Source of the DNA: Bacteroides faecis MAJ27
GTDB taxonomy: Bacteria; Bacteroidota; Bacteroidia; Bacteroidales; Bacteroidaceae
Direction: 5' to 3'
Length of the DNA: 64,000 nucleotides
Assembly: GCF_900106755.1 (NCBI RefSeq)
Contig: NZ_FNNN01000026.1
Coordinates: 1 to 64,000 of the forward strand
In this document: positions 8,500 to 17,811 of the stretch, piece after piece
Layout of the letters: every line of letters begins with the position of its first letter
Numbering within the stretch: position 1 is the stretch's first letter
Notes under the pieces: generated by a model
What the model was told of the DNA's origin: nothing
What the model saw: only the letters and a program-made list of their open reading frames with translations
Database searches by the model: none
Translations under genes and position numbers: made by a program

Positions 8500-9672
8500 A
8501 TGACTCAAACACTTAAAACGACTGAACGGCTCGGAGTTGTAGATGCTCTGCGCGGATTTGCCTTGCTGGCTATTGTATTGTTGCATAATCTGGAACATTA
8601 TAATCTGTTTTTACCGTTGGAATGTACCTTGCCTGCATGGTTGCAGACGGTAGATAAGTATGCGTGGGACACCATGTTTTTCCTGTTTGCAGGGAAGGCG
8701 TACGCTACGTTCTCTTTATTGTTCGGCTTTAGTTTTTATATTCAGTTTCATAATGCGGAGAAGCGGGGAACTGACTTTCGCGGGCGCTTTGCGTGGCGGA
8801 TGTGCTTGCTTTTCCTGTTTGCGCAGCTGCATGCCTTGTTCTATAACGGGGATATTCTGCTGCTCTATGCAGTAGTCGGCTTTGCCTTGATTCCGGTTTG
8901 TAAACTCAAAGATAAAGCCGTTTTCTGGATTGCCGTTATCTTGCTTCTGCAACCCTACGAGTGGGGGCGTGCCATCTATGCAATGATCAATCCGGAGTAT
9001 GTACCGGTGACAGGTCATTATATTCCTTTTGCCAAGCTTGCGGAGGAAGTGACGGCTACCGGCAGTTTCTTTGAAGTACTCCGTTCCAATATCACTGACG
9101 GACAATTATATAGCAATATCTGGCAGGTAGAGAACGGTCGCCTGTTCCAGACGGCAGCTTTATTCATGTTCGGAATGCTTCTGGGACGCCGGAAGTACTT
9201 TATGAAAAGCGAAGAGTCCCTGCGCTTTTGGAAGAGGATGCTGACAGGTGCTGCAATCGCTTTTATTCCTCTCCATTGTCTGAGGGTGTTTGTTCCTGAA
9301 CTGATCACGAATCCGTCCATCTTGGTTCCGTATAAGATAGCTGTCCCGTCTTATGCCAACTTTGCTTTCATGATTGTTCTTGTTTCCGTCTTTACCTTGC
9401 TTTGGTTTAAAAAAGATACGGGATATAGCTGGCAAAGTCTGCTGATTCCTTATGGCCGTATGAGTCTGACGAACTATATCTCGCAGTCCATCATGGGGGT
9501 AACTATCTATTATGGATTCGGACTGGCCATGTACAAATATGCAGGTGCAACAGGAAGCTTGCTGATCGCATTACTTATCTTCACCGTACAGCTGATATTC
9601 AGCCGCTGGTGGCTTGCCCGTCATAAGCAGGGACCGCTTGAGTTTCTGTGGCGTAAGGGGACTTGGATTTAG
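8500..9672 (+). CDS. DUF418 (YeiB-like) multi-spanning membrane protein
   Basis: A 390-residue membrane protein with about ten hydrophobic segments. The start (RLGVVDALRGFALLAIVLLHN) resembles DUF1624/DUF418 proteins, which are related to membrane acyltransferases with an early R-G-F and histidine motif. A central loop contains IWQVENGRLFQTAALFMFGMLLGR, and the C-terminal half (YGRMSLTNYISQSI) is the DUF418 core. Function is unestablished; a role in moving acyl groups across the inner membrane is only a family-level guess. Confidence 0.85.
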   Translation: MTQTLKTTERLGVVDALRGFALLAIVLLHNLEHYNLFLPLECTLPAWLQTVDKYAWDTMFFLFAGKAYATFSLLFGFSFYIQFHNAEKRGTDFRGRFAWRMCLLFLFAQLHALFYNGDILLLYAVVGFALIPVCKLKDKAVFWIAVILLLQPYEWGRAIYAMINPEYVPVTGHYIPFAKLAEEVTATGSFFEVLRSNITDGQLYSNIWQVENGRLFQTAALFMFGMLLGRRKYFMKSEESLRFWKRMLTGAAIAFIPLHCLRVFVPELITNPSILVPYKIAVPSYANFAFMIVLVSVFTLLWFKKDTGYSWQSLLIPYGRMSLTNYISQSIMGVTIYYGFGLAMYKYAGATGSLLIALLIFTVQLIFSRWWLARHKQGPLEFLWRKGTWI

Positions 9673-9682
9673 TGGACATGAA

Positions 9683-9744
9683 GAATGATGAACGAAGAAT
9701 TACTTTGCAGCGTGATAGCGCAGCCAGTTCTTCATTCATCATTC
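9683..9744. repeat. inverted repeat with GAAGAAT-type arms, terminator-like
   Basis: A 17-base arm starting GAATGATGAA (9683-9699) pairs with 9728-9744 with a single mismatch. The loop contains TTTGCAG and GCGCAGC. It lies just after the DUF418 stop. The arms and loop resemble those of the longer element at 18764-18853, so this looks like a dispersed Bacteroides hairpin rather than a unique terminator. Confidence 0.7.
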
Positions 9745-9858
9745 AAAACCATACAGAAAGAAACAAACTGAAAACAACCGGGATTTCGGATTGATCCCCT
9801 ATTTCATATAGAGAAATCAACGGGTCCGAGTTGCTTCTACATAAGAGTTTTTCGGGCA

Positions 9859-10453
9859 TTCTATTGTCATCTGTCAGCTTTTAGTATTTAAACATCTACG
9901 AAACAGCCGTTTATATCATGACAATAAGACCTGATAATAAGGCTGACAGTAGAAAAACAGGCGTTTTATTGTCAGCCCATTACCCAAAGATAAATCCTGC
10001 AATTTAAATATCCTCTCCTTCTCCTTGTATTTTTTGAGCGCTCACTTTGCTCATGACAACCCATCAAAGCAGTTGTGCCATACCGGTAAAACAGTTGTGC
10101 CAACGTAGTGACACAACCGTGCCAACACGATGGCACAACTGTGCCAAGCCTTTGGCACAACCATTTCCAATAGAAGAAACAACAGTTCCAAGCAAGGAAA
10201 CGACAATTCTATAAACACGAAACAGCAGCTTTCTACAGATGAGCAAGCAAAAACATCCGCCCAGTCATTTATCCCCTTCAAGATTCGCAAGAATAAGAGA
10301 AATCATTGATGCCTCCTATCAGAATTGAAAAAAAAGGCTGACAATAAAACGCCTGTTTTCTATTGTCAGCCTTATTATCAGGTCTTATTGTCATGATATA
10401 AACGACTGTTTTGTAGATGTTTAAATACTAAAAGCTGACAGATGACAATAGAA
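9859..10453. repeat. 595-bp non-coding element with 119-bp inverted repeats
   Basis: The left arm (9859-9977) and right arm (10336-10453) are inverted copies, differing at only a handful of positions by eye. They flank a 358-bp centre with no convincing gene. The right arm itself contains a small hairpin (GGCTGACAATA with TATTGTCAGCC), and TGTCAGC words recur in both arms. I find no transposase and no obvious target duplication outside the arms. Possibilities are a MITE-like non-autonomous element, an invertible cassette, or a very large hairpin RNA; the sequence alone does not decide. Confidence 0.8.
10071..10162. repeat. array of GTTGTGCCA words in both orientations
   Basis: Within the centre of the inverted-repeat element, GTTGTGCCA or its complement TGGCACAAC (and close variants) occurs about six times, separated by 4-8 bases. 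GGCACAACTGTGCCA is a short palindrome formed by two head-to-head words. Spacers and words are too short and irregular for CRISPR. Similar designs with other words occur at 28549, 48086 and 48312. Confidence 0.7.
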
Positions 10454-11056
10454 TCTACTTAATTCTCGAATGTATATGTCTCCTACAATAGATGTTTTTA
10501 ACTTCTAATTTGTAACAAAAGGATACGAAGGACTAATATACTCACCTACCACCTCCCCCTACGATCAGGAAGCGGTCTTTTCCTGAATTGTTTCGATAAA
10601 AAAAGAAGCCCCCTTTCTCACGAAAGAGGACCCCTATTTACAAACAAAACAAACAATGTTATTTTCCCACTAAATTCTGCTCCAAAAACTTTTTAAACAC
10701 GTTTTAACGCATGTTCATTCCTGCTACAGAATGAAACCTCTGCATCATACCAACGAATTACTAATGGAGCACGAAATATTAAAAGGACTTGAAATGGTAT
10801 TATTTCTACTATTCGGTAGAGAATAACTTAAATATCTTTTGATGTAACATTCTGATATACTACTTATTAAAGAAGAAATTTTCTGCATACATATCAATCT
10901 TCTGAAAGTAAAAAGTGTCTTCATTGCCTTTTCTGTTTTATTTGTTGGCGTAAAGGTAATAATAAATGCTCTTTTTTACCTACATTATCAGTGTCTTTTA
11001 ATCTTTTTTCTTCTTTTACCCCTTTTCTATCGTTTTAAAAAGTGATATTTACATAG
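10454..11056. other. non-coding stretch, no gene seen
   Basis: Between the inverted-repeat element and the ilvC terminator I find no credible reading frame and no tRNA. A weak hairpin, CCCCTTTCTC with GAAAGAGG, lies near 10610-10635. The rest is AT-rich without clear structure. Confidence 0.5.
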
Positions 11057-11089
11057 AAAAGGCAGGAAAATACGATTTTCCCGCCTTTT
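11057..11089 (-). terminator. terminator of the ilv operon
   Basis: AAAAGGCAGGAAAA pairs with TTTTCCCGCCTTTT across a short loop, with one mismatch. On the minus strand it lies 25 bp after the ilvC stop and ends in a run of T. Confidence 0.75.
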
Positions 11090-11113
11090 GAAAAGCTTAT
11101 ATAATAAGTCTGA

Positions 11114-12157
11114 TTAGTTATTTTCCGGACGAAGTTTGCGAACTGTTACAGCAGTCTGCCACATTTCGCTTTCGCGCAATGCTTTCAGTTCTTCTTCCAG
11201 TTTCTCACGATAATCCGGTTTAGAGTTGGAGTCGATTGAAATCTGCGCTTCGTTACCAGTCTTTACACTGTGATACAATTTTTCAACTACCGGTTTGATA
11301 GCGTCATGGAACGGGCCCATCCAGTCGAGAGCACCACGTTGAGCTGTAGTAGAGCAGTTAGCGTACATCCAGTCCATACCATTCTTTGCGAACAACGGCA
11401 TCAGTGACTGAGTCAGTTCTTCTACCGTTTCGTTGAATGCTTCAGAAGGGCTGTGTCCGTTTTCACGCAAAACTTCGTACTGTGCCAACAACAAACCTTG
11501 GATTGCACCCATCAGTGAACCACGTTCTCCTGTCAGGTCGGAAGTAGCTTCACGGCTGAAAGTTGTTTCAAACAAATAACCTGAACCGATACCGATACCC
11601 AGTGCAATTGTTCTGTCCATTGCATTGCCTGTTGCATCCTGATAGATAGCGTAAGAAGAGTTCAAACCGCGACCTTCGAGGAACATGGTACGCAAAGAAG
11701 TACCCGAACCTTTAGGAGCCACCATAATCACGTCGATATCTTTTGGAGGAACTACACCTGTGCGATCACTCCATGTGATAGCGAAGCCATGAGAGAAATA
11801 AAGAGCTTTTCCGGCAGTCAGGTAAGGTTTGATAGTTGGCCATACAGACATTACTGCCGCATCAGACAACAAACACATAACGACTGTACCTTTCTCACAA
11901 GCCTCTTCAATGCCGAATAAAGTTTCACCCGGAACCCATCCGTCAGCTACTGCTTTATCGTATGTTTTACCCGGACGCTGACCAACGATTACATTAAAAC
12001 CGTTATCACGCAGATTCAATGCTTGTCCAGGACCTTGTACACCGTAACCGATTACAGCGATTGTTTCATTTTTTAATACTTCACGAGCCTTTTCCAATGG
12101 AAATTCATCACGGATTACTACGGTTTCTGTAGTACCGCCAAAATTCAACTGTGCCAT
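11114..12157 (-). CDS. ilvC: ketol-acid reductoisomerase
   Basis: A 347-residue IlvC. It converts acetolactate or acetohydroxybutyrate to the dihydroxy acid with NADPH, the second step of valine, leucine and isoleucine synthesis. The Rossmann motif is IAVIGYGVQGPGQALNLRDNG near residues 34-54. The C-terminal knotted domain contains the magnesium-binding acidic region (SDLTGERGSLMGAIQGLL). It is the last gene of the minus-strand ilv operon, 86 bp after the beta-barrel gene, and ends at a terminator. Confidence 0.96.
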   Translation of the reverse strand: MAQLNFGGTTETVVIRDEFPLEKAREVLKNETIAVIGYGVQGPGQALNLRDNGFNVIVGQRPGKTYDKAVADGWVPGETLFGIEEACEKGTVVMCLLSDAAVMSVWPTIKPYLTAGKALYFSHGFAITWSDRTGVVPPKDIDVIMVAPKGSGTSLRTMFLEGRGLNSSYAIYQDATGNAMDRTIALGIGIGSGYLFETTFSREATSDLTGERGSLMGAIQGLLLAQYEVLRENGHSPSEAFNETVEELTQSLMPLFAKNGMDWMYANCSTTAQRGALDWMGPFHDAIKPVVEKLYHSVKTGNEAQISIDSNSKPDYREKLEEELKALRESEMWQTAVTVRKLRPENN

Positions 12158-12243
12158 TTTTTTGTTTTTTTGTTTTAAGCCTTTCTTCTTTCTCCATTAC
12201 GAAAAAATAAAGAAGAGGCAAGTTATTAATTATTATAATCTTT

Positions 12244-12828
12244 TTAAAATCCGATTCTCCAACCTACATTAAATTGAAAAATGCTGTTATACTTCTTGCC
12301 GGAAGAGGACCATTCATCGGGATACTTCTTCCAGACATCAATCAGCCCCAAATTGTGACTTGCCGAAAGCTGAAGACCAAAGTCCCACTGATAACCGATA
12401 CCGACTCCTATAGAAAAGTCAAATTTACGCATTTTGTCCAGATCTGACAATTCATCATAATCTCTTCCATCATCCCGGACTACATTAAAACCGAACTGGG
12501 GACCTGCAAATACAAACAACCCTTTGTACACATATCCTTTTGCGTAAACCGGTATACTGACGTAATCCAACTTGGTCGTATAAGAGATGTAATCAGTTGT
12601 AAACCTATTGCCCAGCACCAGATAATTAACTCCTATGCCCATACCGACTCTTTCATTCCAGATAACTTCCATCCCCATACCTATATTAAATCCGGGACGC
12701 ACCTTACTATTATTGTCGCTATTGGTTATATTGGATAATCCTAAACCTACTTCTGGTATAAAACTGATCTCCTGAGCACTCACTTTGAGTGCGGACAAAA
12801 GAAGCAATATGGCATACCATTTCTTCAT
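12244..12828 (-). CDS. outer-membrane beta-barrel protein (PorT-like)
   Basis: A 194-residue exported protein. A signal peptide (MKKWYAILLLLSALKVSA, then Q) is followed by alternating strands with aromatic girdles and a terminal FNVGWRIGF, typical of small eight-stranded barrels. No ligand is evident. Its place between the thioesterase (11 bp upstream) and ilvC means it is cotranscribed with branched-chain amino acid genes, a Bacteroidota-type arrangement whose logic is unclear. Confidence 0.8.
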   Translation of the reverse strand: MKKWYAILLLLSALKVSAQEISFIPEVGLGLSNITNSDNNSKVRPGFNIGMGMEVIWNERVGMGIGVNYLVLGNRFTTDYISYTTKLDYVSIPVYAKGYVYKGLFVFAGPQFGFNVVRDDGRDYDELSDLDKMRKFDFSIGVGIGYQWDFGLQLSASHNLGLIDVWKKYPDEWSSSGKKYNSIFQFNVGWRIGF

Positions 12829-12839
12829 CTCTCTGTTTG

Positions 12840-13583
12840 CTATTCAAACATCACTTTGGAACGGCAAACGACTTCGCTCCCGTTTTTCTTCACTTCTACA
12901 TGAAACTCGTTTTCATTCGCCTCATCGCAGAAGAAAGAAAGCTCATCTCCGAAATAACTTTCAGCCACATACGCCATTTCAAACCGGCGGATGCGTTTTG
13001 TCTGATACAATTCTATCGGAAACAAGTCTAGTATATGCTCGATATAACGGATACTGTTTACATGCCCGTTAATATCTATATCACTGTATTTGGCCGTCAG
13101 CGTTGCAACAGGCTGATCACTGGTCACCTTGATACGCGAAGGCTTTTCAATCGGACAAGGCTCATCGCACACATAATCGACGATGCTCCCTCCATGCAGT
13201 GCCAACAGATCGGCAGGCTTACGGGTATTCAAATTGATCATCGCCCATACGGAACGTGCATAGCCTATCTTTTTGCCATCCTTGTCAATGATGGCAAAGT
13301 TACGGTCGGTAAACAGACGATAGACATTCTCCACCCATGTCTGAACCGAGAACTTCTCGTATTGATAAGGCATCTCATCCAATTCGACAGCCAGACGGGA
13401 AAGTACCCATGTGTAATTGTCCTCGTTCAGCGTAGCAATACCAAATCCACGGTCGCTGGCATGAAAACCTGCACAATTCAGCAGATGGTTTCCCAGCACT
13501 CCCATTGTCAGGCGTCCGTTAAAGTCCACATGAAACGGCTCTGCCACAAACTGATAGGTCCCTATTTTATTTTCTTCACTCAT
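12840..13583 (-). CDS. acyl-ACP thioesterase
   Basis: A 247-residue protein of the acyl-ACP thioesterase family (double hotdog fold). The N-terminal hotdog covers about residues 5-130 and the second follows. The DINGHVNSIRYIEHILD segment carries the catalytic Asn-His region of plant FatA/FatB-like enzymes. It releases free fatty acids from acyl carrier protein. The ATG at 13583 overlaps the ilvN stop as TGATG, so translation is probably coupled; a GTG one codon earlier is less likely. Its presence in the ilv operon suggests a link to branched-chain fatty acids made from branched keto acids (inference). Confidence 0.88.
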   Translation of the reverse strand: MSEENKIGTYQFVAEPFHVDFNGRLTMGVLGNHLLNCAGFHASDRGFGIATLNEDNYTWVLSRLAVELDEMPYQYEKFSVQTWVENVYRLFTDRNFAIIDKDGKKIGYARSVWAMINLNTRKPADLLALHGGSIVDYVCDEPCPIEKPSRIKVTSDQPVATLTAKYSDIDINGHVNSIRYIEHILDLFPIELYQTKRIRRFEMAYVAESYFGDELSFFCDEANENEFHVEVKKNGSEVVCRSKVMFE

Positions 13584-14146
13584 CACTCTTGTTGTTGTTT
13601 ACTTTGCTTATACTTCGCTTCCTGTCCATCCAGAAACTCATTTACCCGCTCGAAACAACTGGTAGTAATGGCTACACGCCCCGAACGAACAAATTGCAGA
13701 ACACATTTCAAAGCCCGAAGTTCTTCGTAAAGTGAAGTGATCTCTTCACTCATACCGTTTTTCTCAACGATAGAGAATACCGGATTCACTTCTACAATAC
13801 GGGCATTATATCTGCGGATCACCTTAGATGCTTCCGGAGTTTCCTGAAAAGCGGGAGTAGATACCTTATATAAGGCAATCTCGTGAAAATAAATCTCGTC
13901 TTCCGTAAAATAGTGTGCCTGAATAACGTCAATCTTCTTTTCAATCTGCTTCACCACCTTCTCGATAGTGTCCCTATCGGTCCATGCGGTAATCGTATAT
14001 TTATGTACACCTTTGATAGAAGAAGCAGACACGTTCAAACTCTCGATGTTTATTTGGCGGCGTGTAAATACAGCAGTTACCTGATTCAGCAATCCGGCTA
14101 TATTTTCGGAATGAACTATAATTGTATATAATGTCTTATCACTCAT
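13583..14146 (-). CDS. ilvN: acetolactate synthase small (regulatory) subunit
   Basis: A 187-residue protein with an N-terminal ACT domain (YTIIVHSENIAGLLNQVTAVFTRRQINIESL) that binds the feedback inhibitor valine, and a C-terminal domain that activates the catalytic subunit. The length is typical of IlvH/IlvN. It starts 18 bp after ilvB on the same strand and overlaps the thioesterase start. The C-terminus ends in a Lys/Gln-rich tail (KYKQSKQQQ). Confidence 0.93.
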   Translation of the reverse strand: MSDKTLYTIIVHSENIAGLLNQVTAVFTRRQINIESLNVSASSIKGVHKYTITAWTDRDTIEKVVKQIEKKIDVIQAHYFTEDEIYFHEIALYKVSTPAFQETPEASKVIRRYNARIVEVNPVFSIVEKNGMSEEITSLYEELRALKCVLQFVRSGRVAITTSCFERVNEFLDGQEAKYKQSKQQQE

Positions 14147-14164
14147 AACTTTTTAAACTAAGAA

Positions 14165-15862
14165 TTAACATTCCAGCAACATCTGATTTACCGAACCACC
14201 CGGAGGGGTCATCGGCAGGACATTACCTTCTTCTACCACACAAGCTTCGAGCAGGAACGGTCCGTCTGTCGACAGCATTTCGTCGATAGCCACTTTCAGT
14301 TCTTCCCGCGAAAATACACGCTTGGAAGGAATATCGTAGGCAGAAGCGATTTTCATATAATCCGGATTCAGCATCGGAGTAAACGAATAACGGCGATTAA
14401 AGAACATTGCCTGCCATTGGCGCACATTGCCGAGATAATTGTTATTCAAGCAGATAATCTTCACCGGAGCCTTCTGTTCCATGATTGTCCCCAGCTCCTG
14501 AATATTCATTTGCAGTCCGCCGTCGCCCATAAATACACATACTGTGCGATCCGGACGTCCGAAAGTAGCTCCGATAGCTGCCGGAAGACCAAACCCCATT
14601 GTGCCGAGTCCGCCCGAAGTAACGATACTACGTTCTTTGGTATATTTAAAATAACGGGCAGAAATCATCTGATTCTGACCTACATCTGTCACCAATATAG
14701 CTTCGTGCCGGGTCGCTTCGCTTACTGCGCGTACTACTTCTCCCATACTCAGAGAATCCGTTGCGGGATGAAGTTCGGGACGAATGACTTTTTCTTCCTC
14801 TACTGCCTCATATTCCTTGAAACTATCTACCCATTCGGTATGCTGATTCTTTTTCAACAGTTCGGTCACAGCGGACAATGTCTTTTTGCAGTCACCCAGA
14901 ACGGCAATATCTACCTTTACATTCTTGTTAACTTCTGCCGGATCAATATCAAAATGAATCACTTTCGCTTGTTTGGCATAAGTAGCCAGATTACCTGTCA
15001 CACGATCATCAAAACGCATGCCGACAGCAATCAGTACATCACATTTGTTGGTATTGATATTGGGGCCTAAATTTCCATGCATGCCCAACATTCCTTTATT
15101 CAAAGGGTGATCAGTAGGCAATGCGGACAGTCCGAGCAAGGTACAACCTGCCGGCATATCTGCCTTTTCGATAAAGGTACGCAGTTCTTCCTGAGCATTT
15201 CCCAGTTCTACTCCCTGTCCTACTAACACAAGCGGACGTTCGGCATTATTAATCAGTTCGGCAGCAGCCTTTACCGATTCTTCGTCTGTGTCGGGAACCG
15301 GAACATAACTGCGGATAAACTCCTGCTTTGTCGGTTCATATTTCGTTTTTTCAACCTGTGCATTTTTAGCAAAGTCGAGTACCACCGGACCGGGACGTCC
15401 GCTGCTGGCAATATAAAAAGCACGTGCTATCGCCCAAGCCACGTCTTCCGCACGACGAATCTGATAGCTCCATTTAGCGATTGGCTGGGTGATACCTACC
15501 AAATCGACTTCCTGAAAAGCGTCCGTTCCGAGAAAACCTGTCCCCACCTGCCCTGCAATGACAACGATAGGAGTGCTGTCTATCATCGCATCTGCAATAC
15601 CGGTGATGGTATTTGTTGCTCCGGGACCACTGGTTACCAGACAAACACCTACTTTACCCGATACACGGGCATAGCCTTGTGCCGCATGGGCAGCTCCCTG
15701 TTCATGGCGAACCAAGATATGATTCAATGTATTTTGATGGTCGTACAGGGCATCGAATGTAGGCATTATGGAACCACCGGGATAACCGAAAATGGTAGTC
15801 ACTCCCTGATGTTCCAGAGAACGCATCATTGCCTCTGCGCCTGTTATTAAGTCCTTACTCAT
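14165..15862 (-). CDS. ilvB: acetolactate synthase large (catalytic) subunit
   Basis: A 565-residue thiamine diphosphate enzyme. It joins two pyruvates, or pyruvate and 2-oxobutyrate, in the first common step of branched-chain amino acid synthesis. The N-terminal pyrimidine-binding domain has the catalytic glutamate in RHEQGAAHAAQGYAR. The central FAD domain follows. The C-terminal domain has the ThDP-magnesium motif GDGGLQMNIQELGT...LNNNYLGNVRQW. It is translated with ilvN, 18 bp downstream. Confidence 0.95.
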   Translation of the reverse strand: MSKDLITGAEAMMRSLEHQGVTTIFGYPGGSIMPTFDALYDHQNTLNHILVRHEQGAAHAAQGYARVSGKVGVCLVTSGPGATNTITGIADAMIDSTPIVVIAGQVGTGFLGTDAFQEVDLVGITQPIAKWSYQIRRAEDVAWAIARAFYIASSGRPGPVVLDFAKNAQVEKTKYEPTKQEFIRSYVPVPDTDEESVKAAAELINNAERPLVLVGQGVELGNAQEELRTFIEKADMPAGCTLLGLSALPTDHPLNKGMLGMHGNLGPNINTNKCDVLIAVGMRFDDRVTGNLATYAKQAKVIHFDIDPAEVNKNVKVDIAVLGDCKKTLSAVTELLKKNQHTEWVDSFKEYEAVEEEKVIRPELHPATDSLSMGEVVRAVSEATRHEAILVTDVGQNQMISARYFKYTKERSIVTSGGLGTMGFGLPAAIGATFGRPDRTVCVFMGDGGLQMNIQELGTIMEQKAPVKIICLNNNYLGNVRQWQAMFFNRRYSFTPMLNPDYMKIASAYDIPSKRVFSREELKVAIDEMLSTDGPFLLEACVVEEGNVLPMTPPGGSVNQMLLEC

Positions 15863-15908
15863 AGTTTCTTAATGGATAATGGAAATTCATAATAGATAAT
15901 GAAGTGGA

Positions 15909-17711
15909 TCAATCAATTAATCTCACTGCTCCCTTATCGGCAGAGCTTACCATGCTGGCGTATGCTTTCAGACTCTTCGGCACGTAACGGTCACGAGTAA
16001 CGGGAGTCATCGGGCGGGCAGCCAGTTCTTCATCTGTTAGTCGCACGTTAATCGTTCGGGCGGGAATGTCGATTTCAATAATATCTCCATCTACTATCTT
16101 TCCTATGTTACCTCCGGCAGCGGCTTCAGGAGAAACATGTCCGATACTCAATCCGGAAGTTCCACCACTGAAACGTCCGTCGGTAATCAAGGCACATTCT
16201 TTGCCAAGGTGACGGGATTTGATATAAGAAGTCGGGTAAAGCATTTCCTGCATACCGGGACCACCCTTCGGACCTTCGTGCGTGATGACGACAACGTCGC
16301 CGCTGACGACTCGGCCTCCAAGAATGCCTTCACAAGCTGCTTCTTGTGAGTCGAATACTTTGGCCGGTCCGGTAAATTTCCAGATACTTTCGTCTACCCC
16401 CGCCGTTTTTACCACACAACCGTCCTGAGCAATATTTCCTTTCAATACCGCCAGACCTCCGTCTTTGCTATAAGCATGTTCCAAATCACGGATGCAGCCG
16501 CTCGCACGATCTGTATCCAGTTCCTTATAATATGCACCCTGAGAACCAAGTACGAGATTGAATCTGTTTCCTGCCGCACTTGAATATTTCTTTATTGCTT
16601 TTTCTGTAACATGGGGGCTCGTGATTGAATATTGATCGATTGCTTCCGCCAACGACATGCCATCCACACGGAGAACAGAGGTATCAATCAGACCGCCTTT
16701 TGCCAATTCTGCTAAAATGGCAATAATACCACCTGCACGGTTAACATCTTGAATGTGATATTTTTGTGTATTCGGAGCGACTTTACACAGACAGGGTGCC
16801 TTACGTGACAGCATATCAATGTCATCCATCTTGAAATCAACTCCTGCCTCATGTGCTACAGCCAACAAGTGAAGAACTGTATTCGTAGAACCTCCCATCG
16901 CAATATCCAATGTCATTGCATTGAGGAATGCCTGACGGGTAGCAATGCTGCGGGGAAGTACGCTTTCGTCTCCTTCTTCATAATATTTCATTGCATTCTC
17001 TACAATCAATTTGGCAGCATCTTCAAATAGCTTTGTACGATTTTCGTGCGTAGCTACAATAGTTCCATTCCCCGGAAGAGCCAAACCGATGGCTTCATTC
17101 AGGCAGTTCATTGAGTTCGCCGTAAACATTCCTGAGCAGCATCCGCAAGTAGGACAAGCATTCTGTTCGATATTAGCCACTTCCTGATCACTTACGCTGT
17201 CATCTGCCGATTTAATCATAGCATCAATCAAATCCAGATGCTGGCCATTCCATTCGCCGGCTTCCATCGGTCCGCCGGATACGAATACGGTAGGGATATT
17301 CAGACGCATGGCAGCCATCAACATTCCCGGAGTAATCTTGTCGCAGTTGCTGATACATACCATTGCATCCGCCTTGTGCGCATTGACCATATATTCCACG
17401 CTATCTGCTATGATATCACGGGAAGGAAGCGAGTAAAGCATTCCATCGTGACCCATAGCGATACCGTCATCGATAGCAATCGTATTAAATTCCGCAGCGA
17501 AGCATCCCAGCTTCTCAATTTCAGCCTTTACCAACTGCCCGATCTCATGCAGATGCACGTGTCCCGGAACGAACTGTGTAAATGAATTGACGATAGCGAT
17601 AATGGGTTTTCCCATCTGATTCTTCTTCATGCCGTTGGCTGCCCATAATGCGCGGGCTCCCGCCATGCGACGGCCTTGTGTACTAAACGAACTGCGTAAT
17701 TGCTTTTTCAT
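15909..17711 (-). CDS. ilvD: dihydroxy-acid dehydratase
   Basis: A 600-residue IlvD/Edd enzyme that dehydrates dihydroxy acids to the keto acids of valine and isoleucine. Cluster-binding cysteines are in ISNCDKITPGM and NACPTCGCCSGMFTANSMN, and the C-terminal SGGTSGLSIGHVSPEAA motif is present. It is the first structural gene of the operon. A leader peptide and attenuator lie directly upstream, ending 21 bp before the ATG. ilvB starts 46 bp downstream. Confidence 0.96.
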   Translation of the reverse strand: MKKQLRSSFSTQGRRMAGARALWAANGMKKNQMGKPIIAIVNSFTQFVPGHVHLHEIGQLVKAEIEKLGCFAAEFNTIAIDDGIAMGHDGMLYSLPSRDIIADSVEYMVNAHKADAMVCISNCDKITPGMLMAAMRLNIPTVFVSGGPMEAGEWNGQHLDLIDAMIKSADDSVSDQEVANIEQNACPTCGCCSGMFTANSMNCLNEAIGLALPGNGTIVATHENRTKLFEDAAKLIVENAMKYYEEGDESVLPRSIATRQAFLNAMTLDIAMGGSTNTVLHLLAVAHEAGVDFKMDDIDMLSRKAPCLCKVAPNTQKYHIQDVNRAGGIIAILAELAKGGLIDTSVLRVDGMSLAEAIDQYSITSPHVTEKAIKKYSSAAGNRFNLVLGSQGAYYKELDTDRASGCIRDLEHAYSKDGGLAVLKGNIAQDGCVVKTAGVDESIWKFTGPAKVFDSQEAACEGILGGRVVSGDVVVITHEGPKGGPGMQEMLYPTSYIKSRHLGKECALITDGRFSGGTSGLSIGHVSPEAAAGGNIGKIVDGDIIEIDIPARTINVRLTDEELAARPMTPVTRDRYVPKSLKAYASMVSSADKGAVRLID

Positions 17712-17732
17712 TTCAATCTATCTTTTAATTAA

Positions 17733-17811
17733 AGAGCCTCCCTCACATCAGTGAGAAAGGCTCTAAATTCTATCTTTTATGGTACGAATACATACACAAA
17801 ACCTTTCTCAC
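17733..17811 (-). promoter_or_regulatory. ilv transcription attenuator: antiterminator and terminator arms
   Basis: On the minus strand, AGAGCC-TTTCTCAC-TGAT-GTGAGGGA-GGCTCT (17764-17733) forms a 14-bp stem with G-U pairs and a four-base loop, followed by a T/A-rich tail. Upstream, GTGAGAAAGG (17811-17802) is exactly complementary to CCTTTCTCAC (17760-17751) inside the terminator's left arm. The two pairings are mutually exclusive. The upstream arm covers the leader peptide's stop codon, so a ribosome that reaches the stop frees the terminator, while one stalled on Ile/Val codons allows antitermination. This is the classical attenuation layout, read directly from sequence; function is inferred. 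Confidence 0.85.

Noticed and set aside
10071..10162. Possible CRISPR array
   Set aside because: Repeats are 9 bases, occur in both orientations and have 4-8 base spacers; no cas genes are in the window.
10051..10290. Open frames of 60-79 codons inside the inverted-repeat element
   Set aside because: They read through the word array, giving Cys/Leu/Val-rich repeats, overlap each other on the same strand, and have no promoter or family resemblance.
12785..13730. Plus-strand frames over the thioesterase and ilvN region
   Set aside because: They are shadows of two well-recognised minus-strand genes with overlapping stop and start codons.
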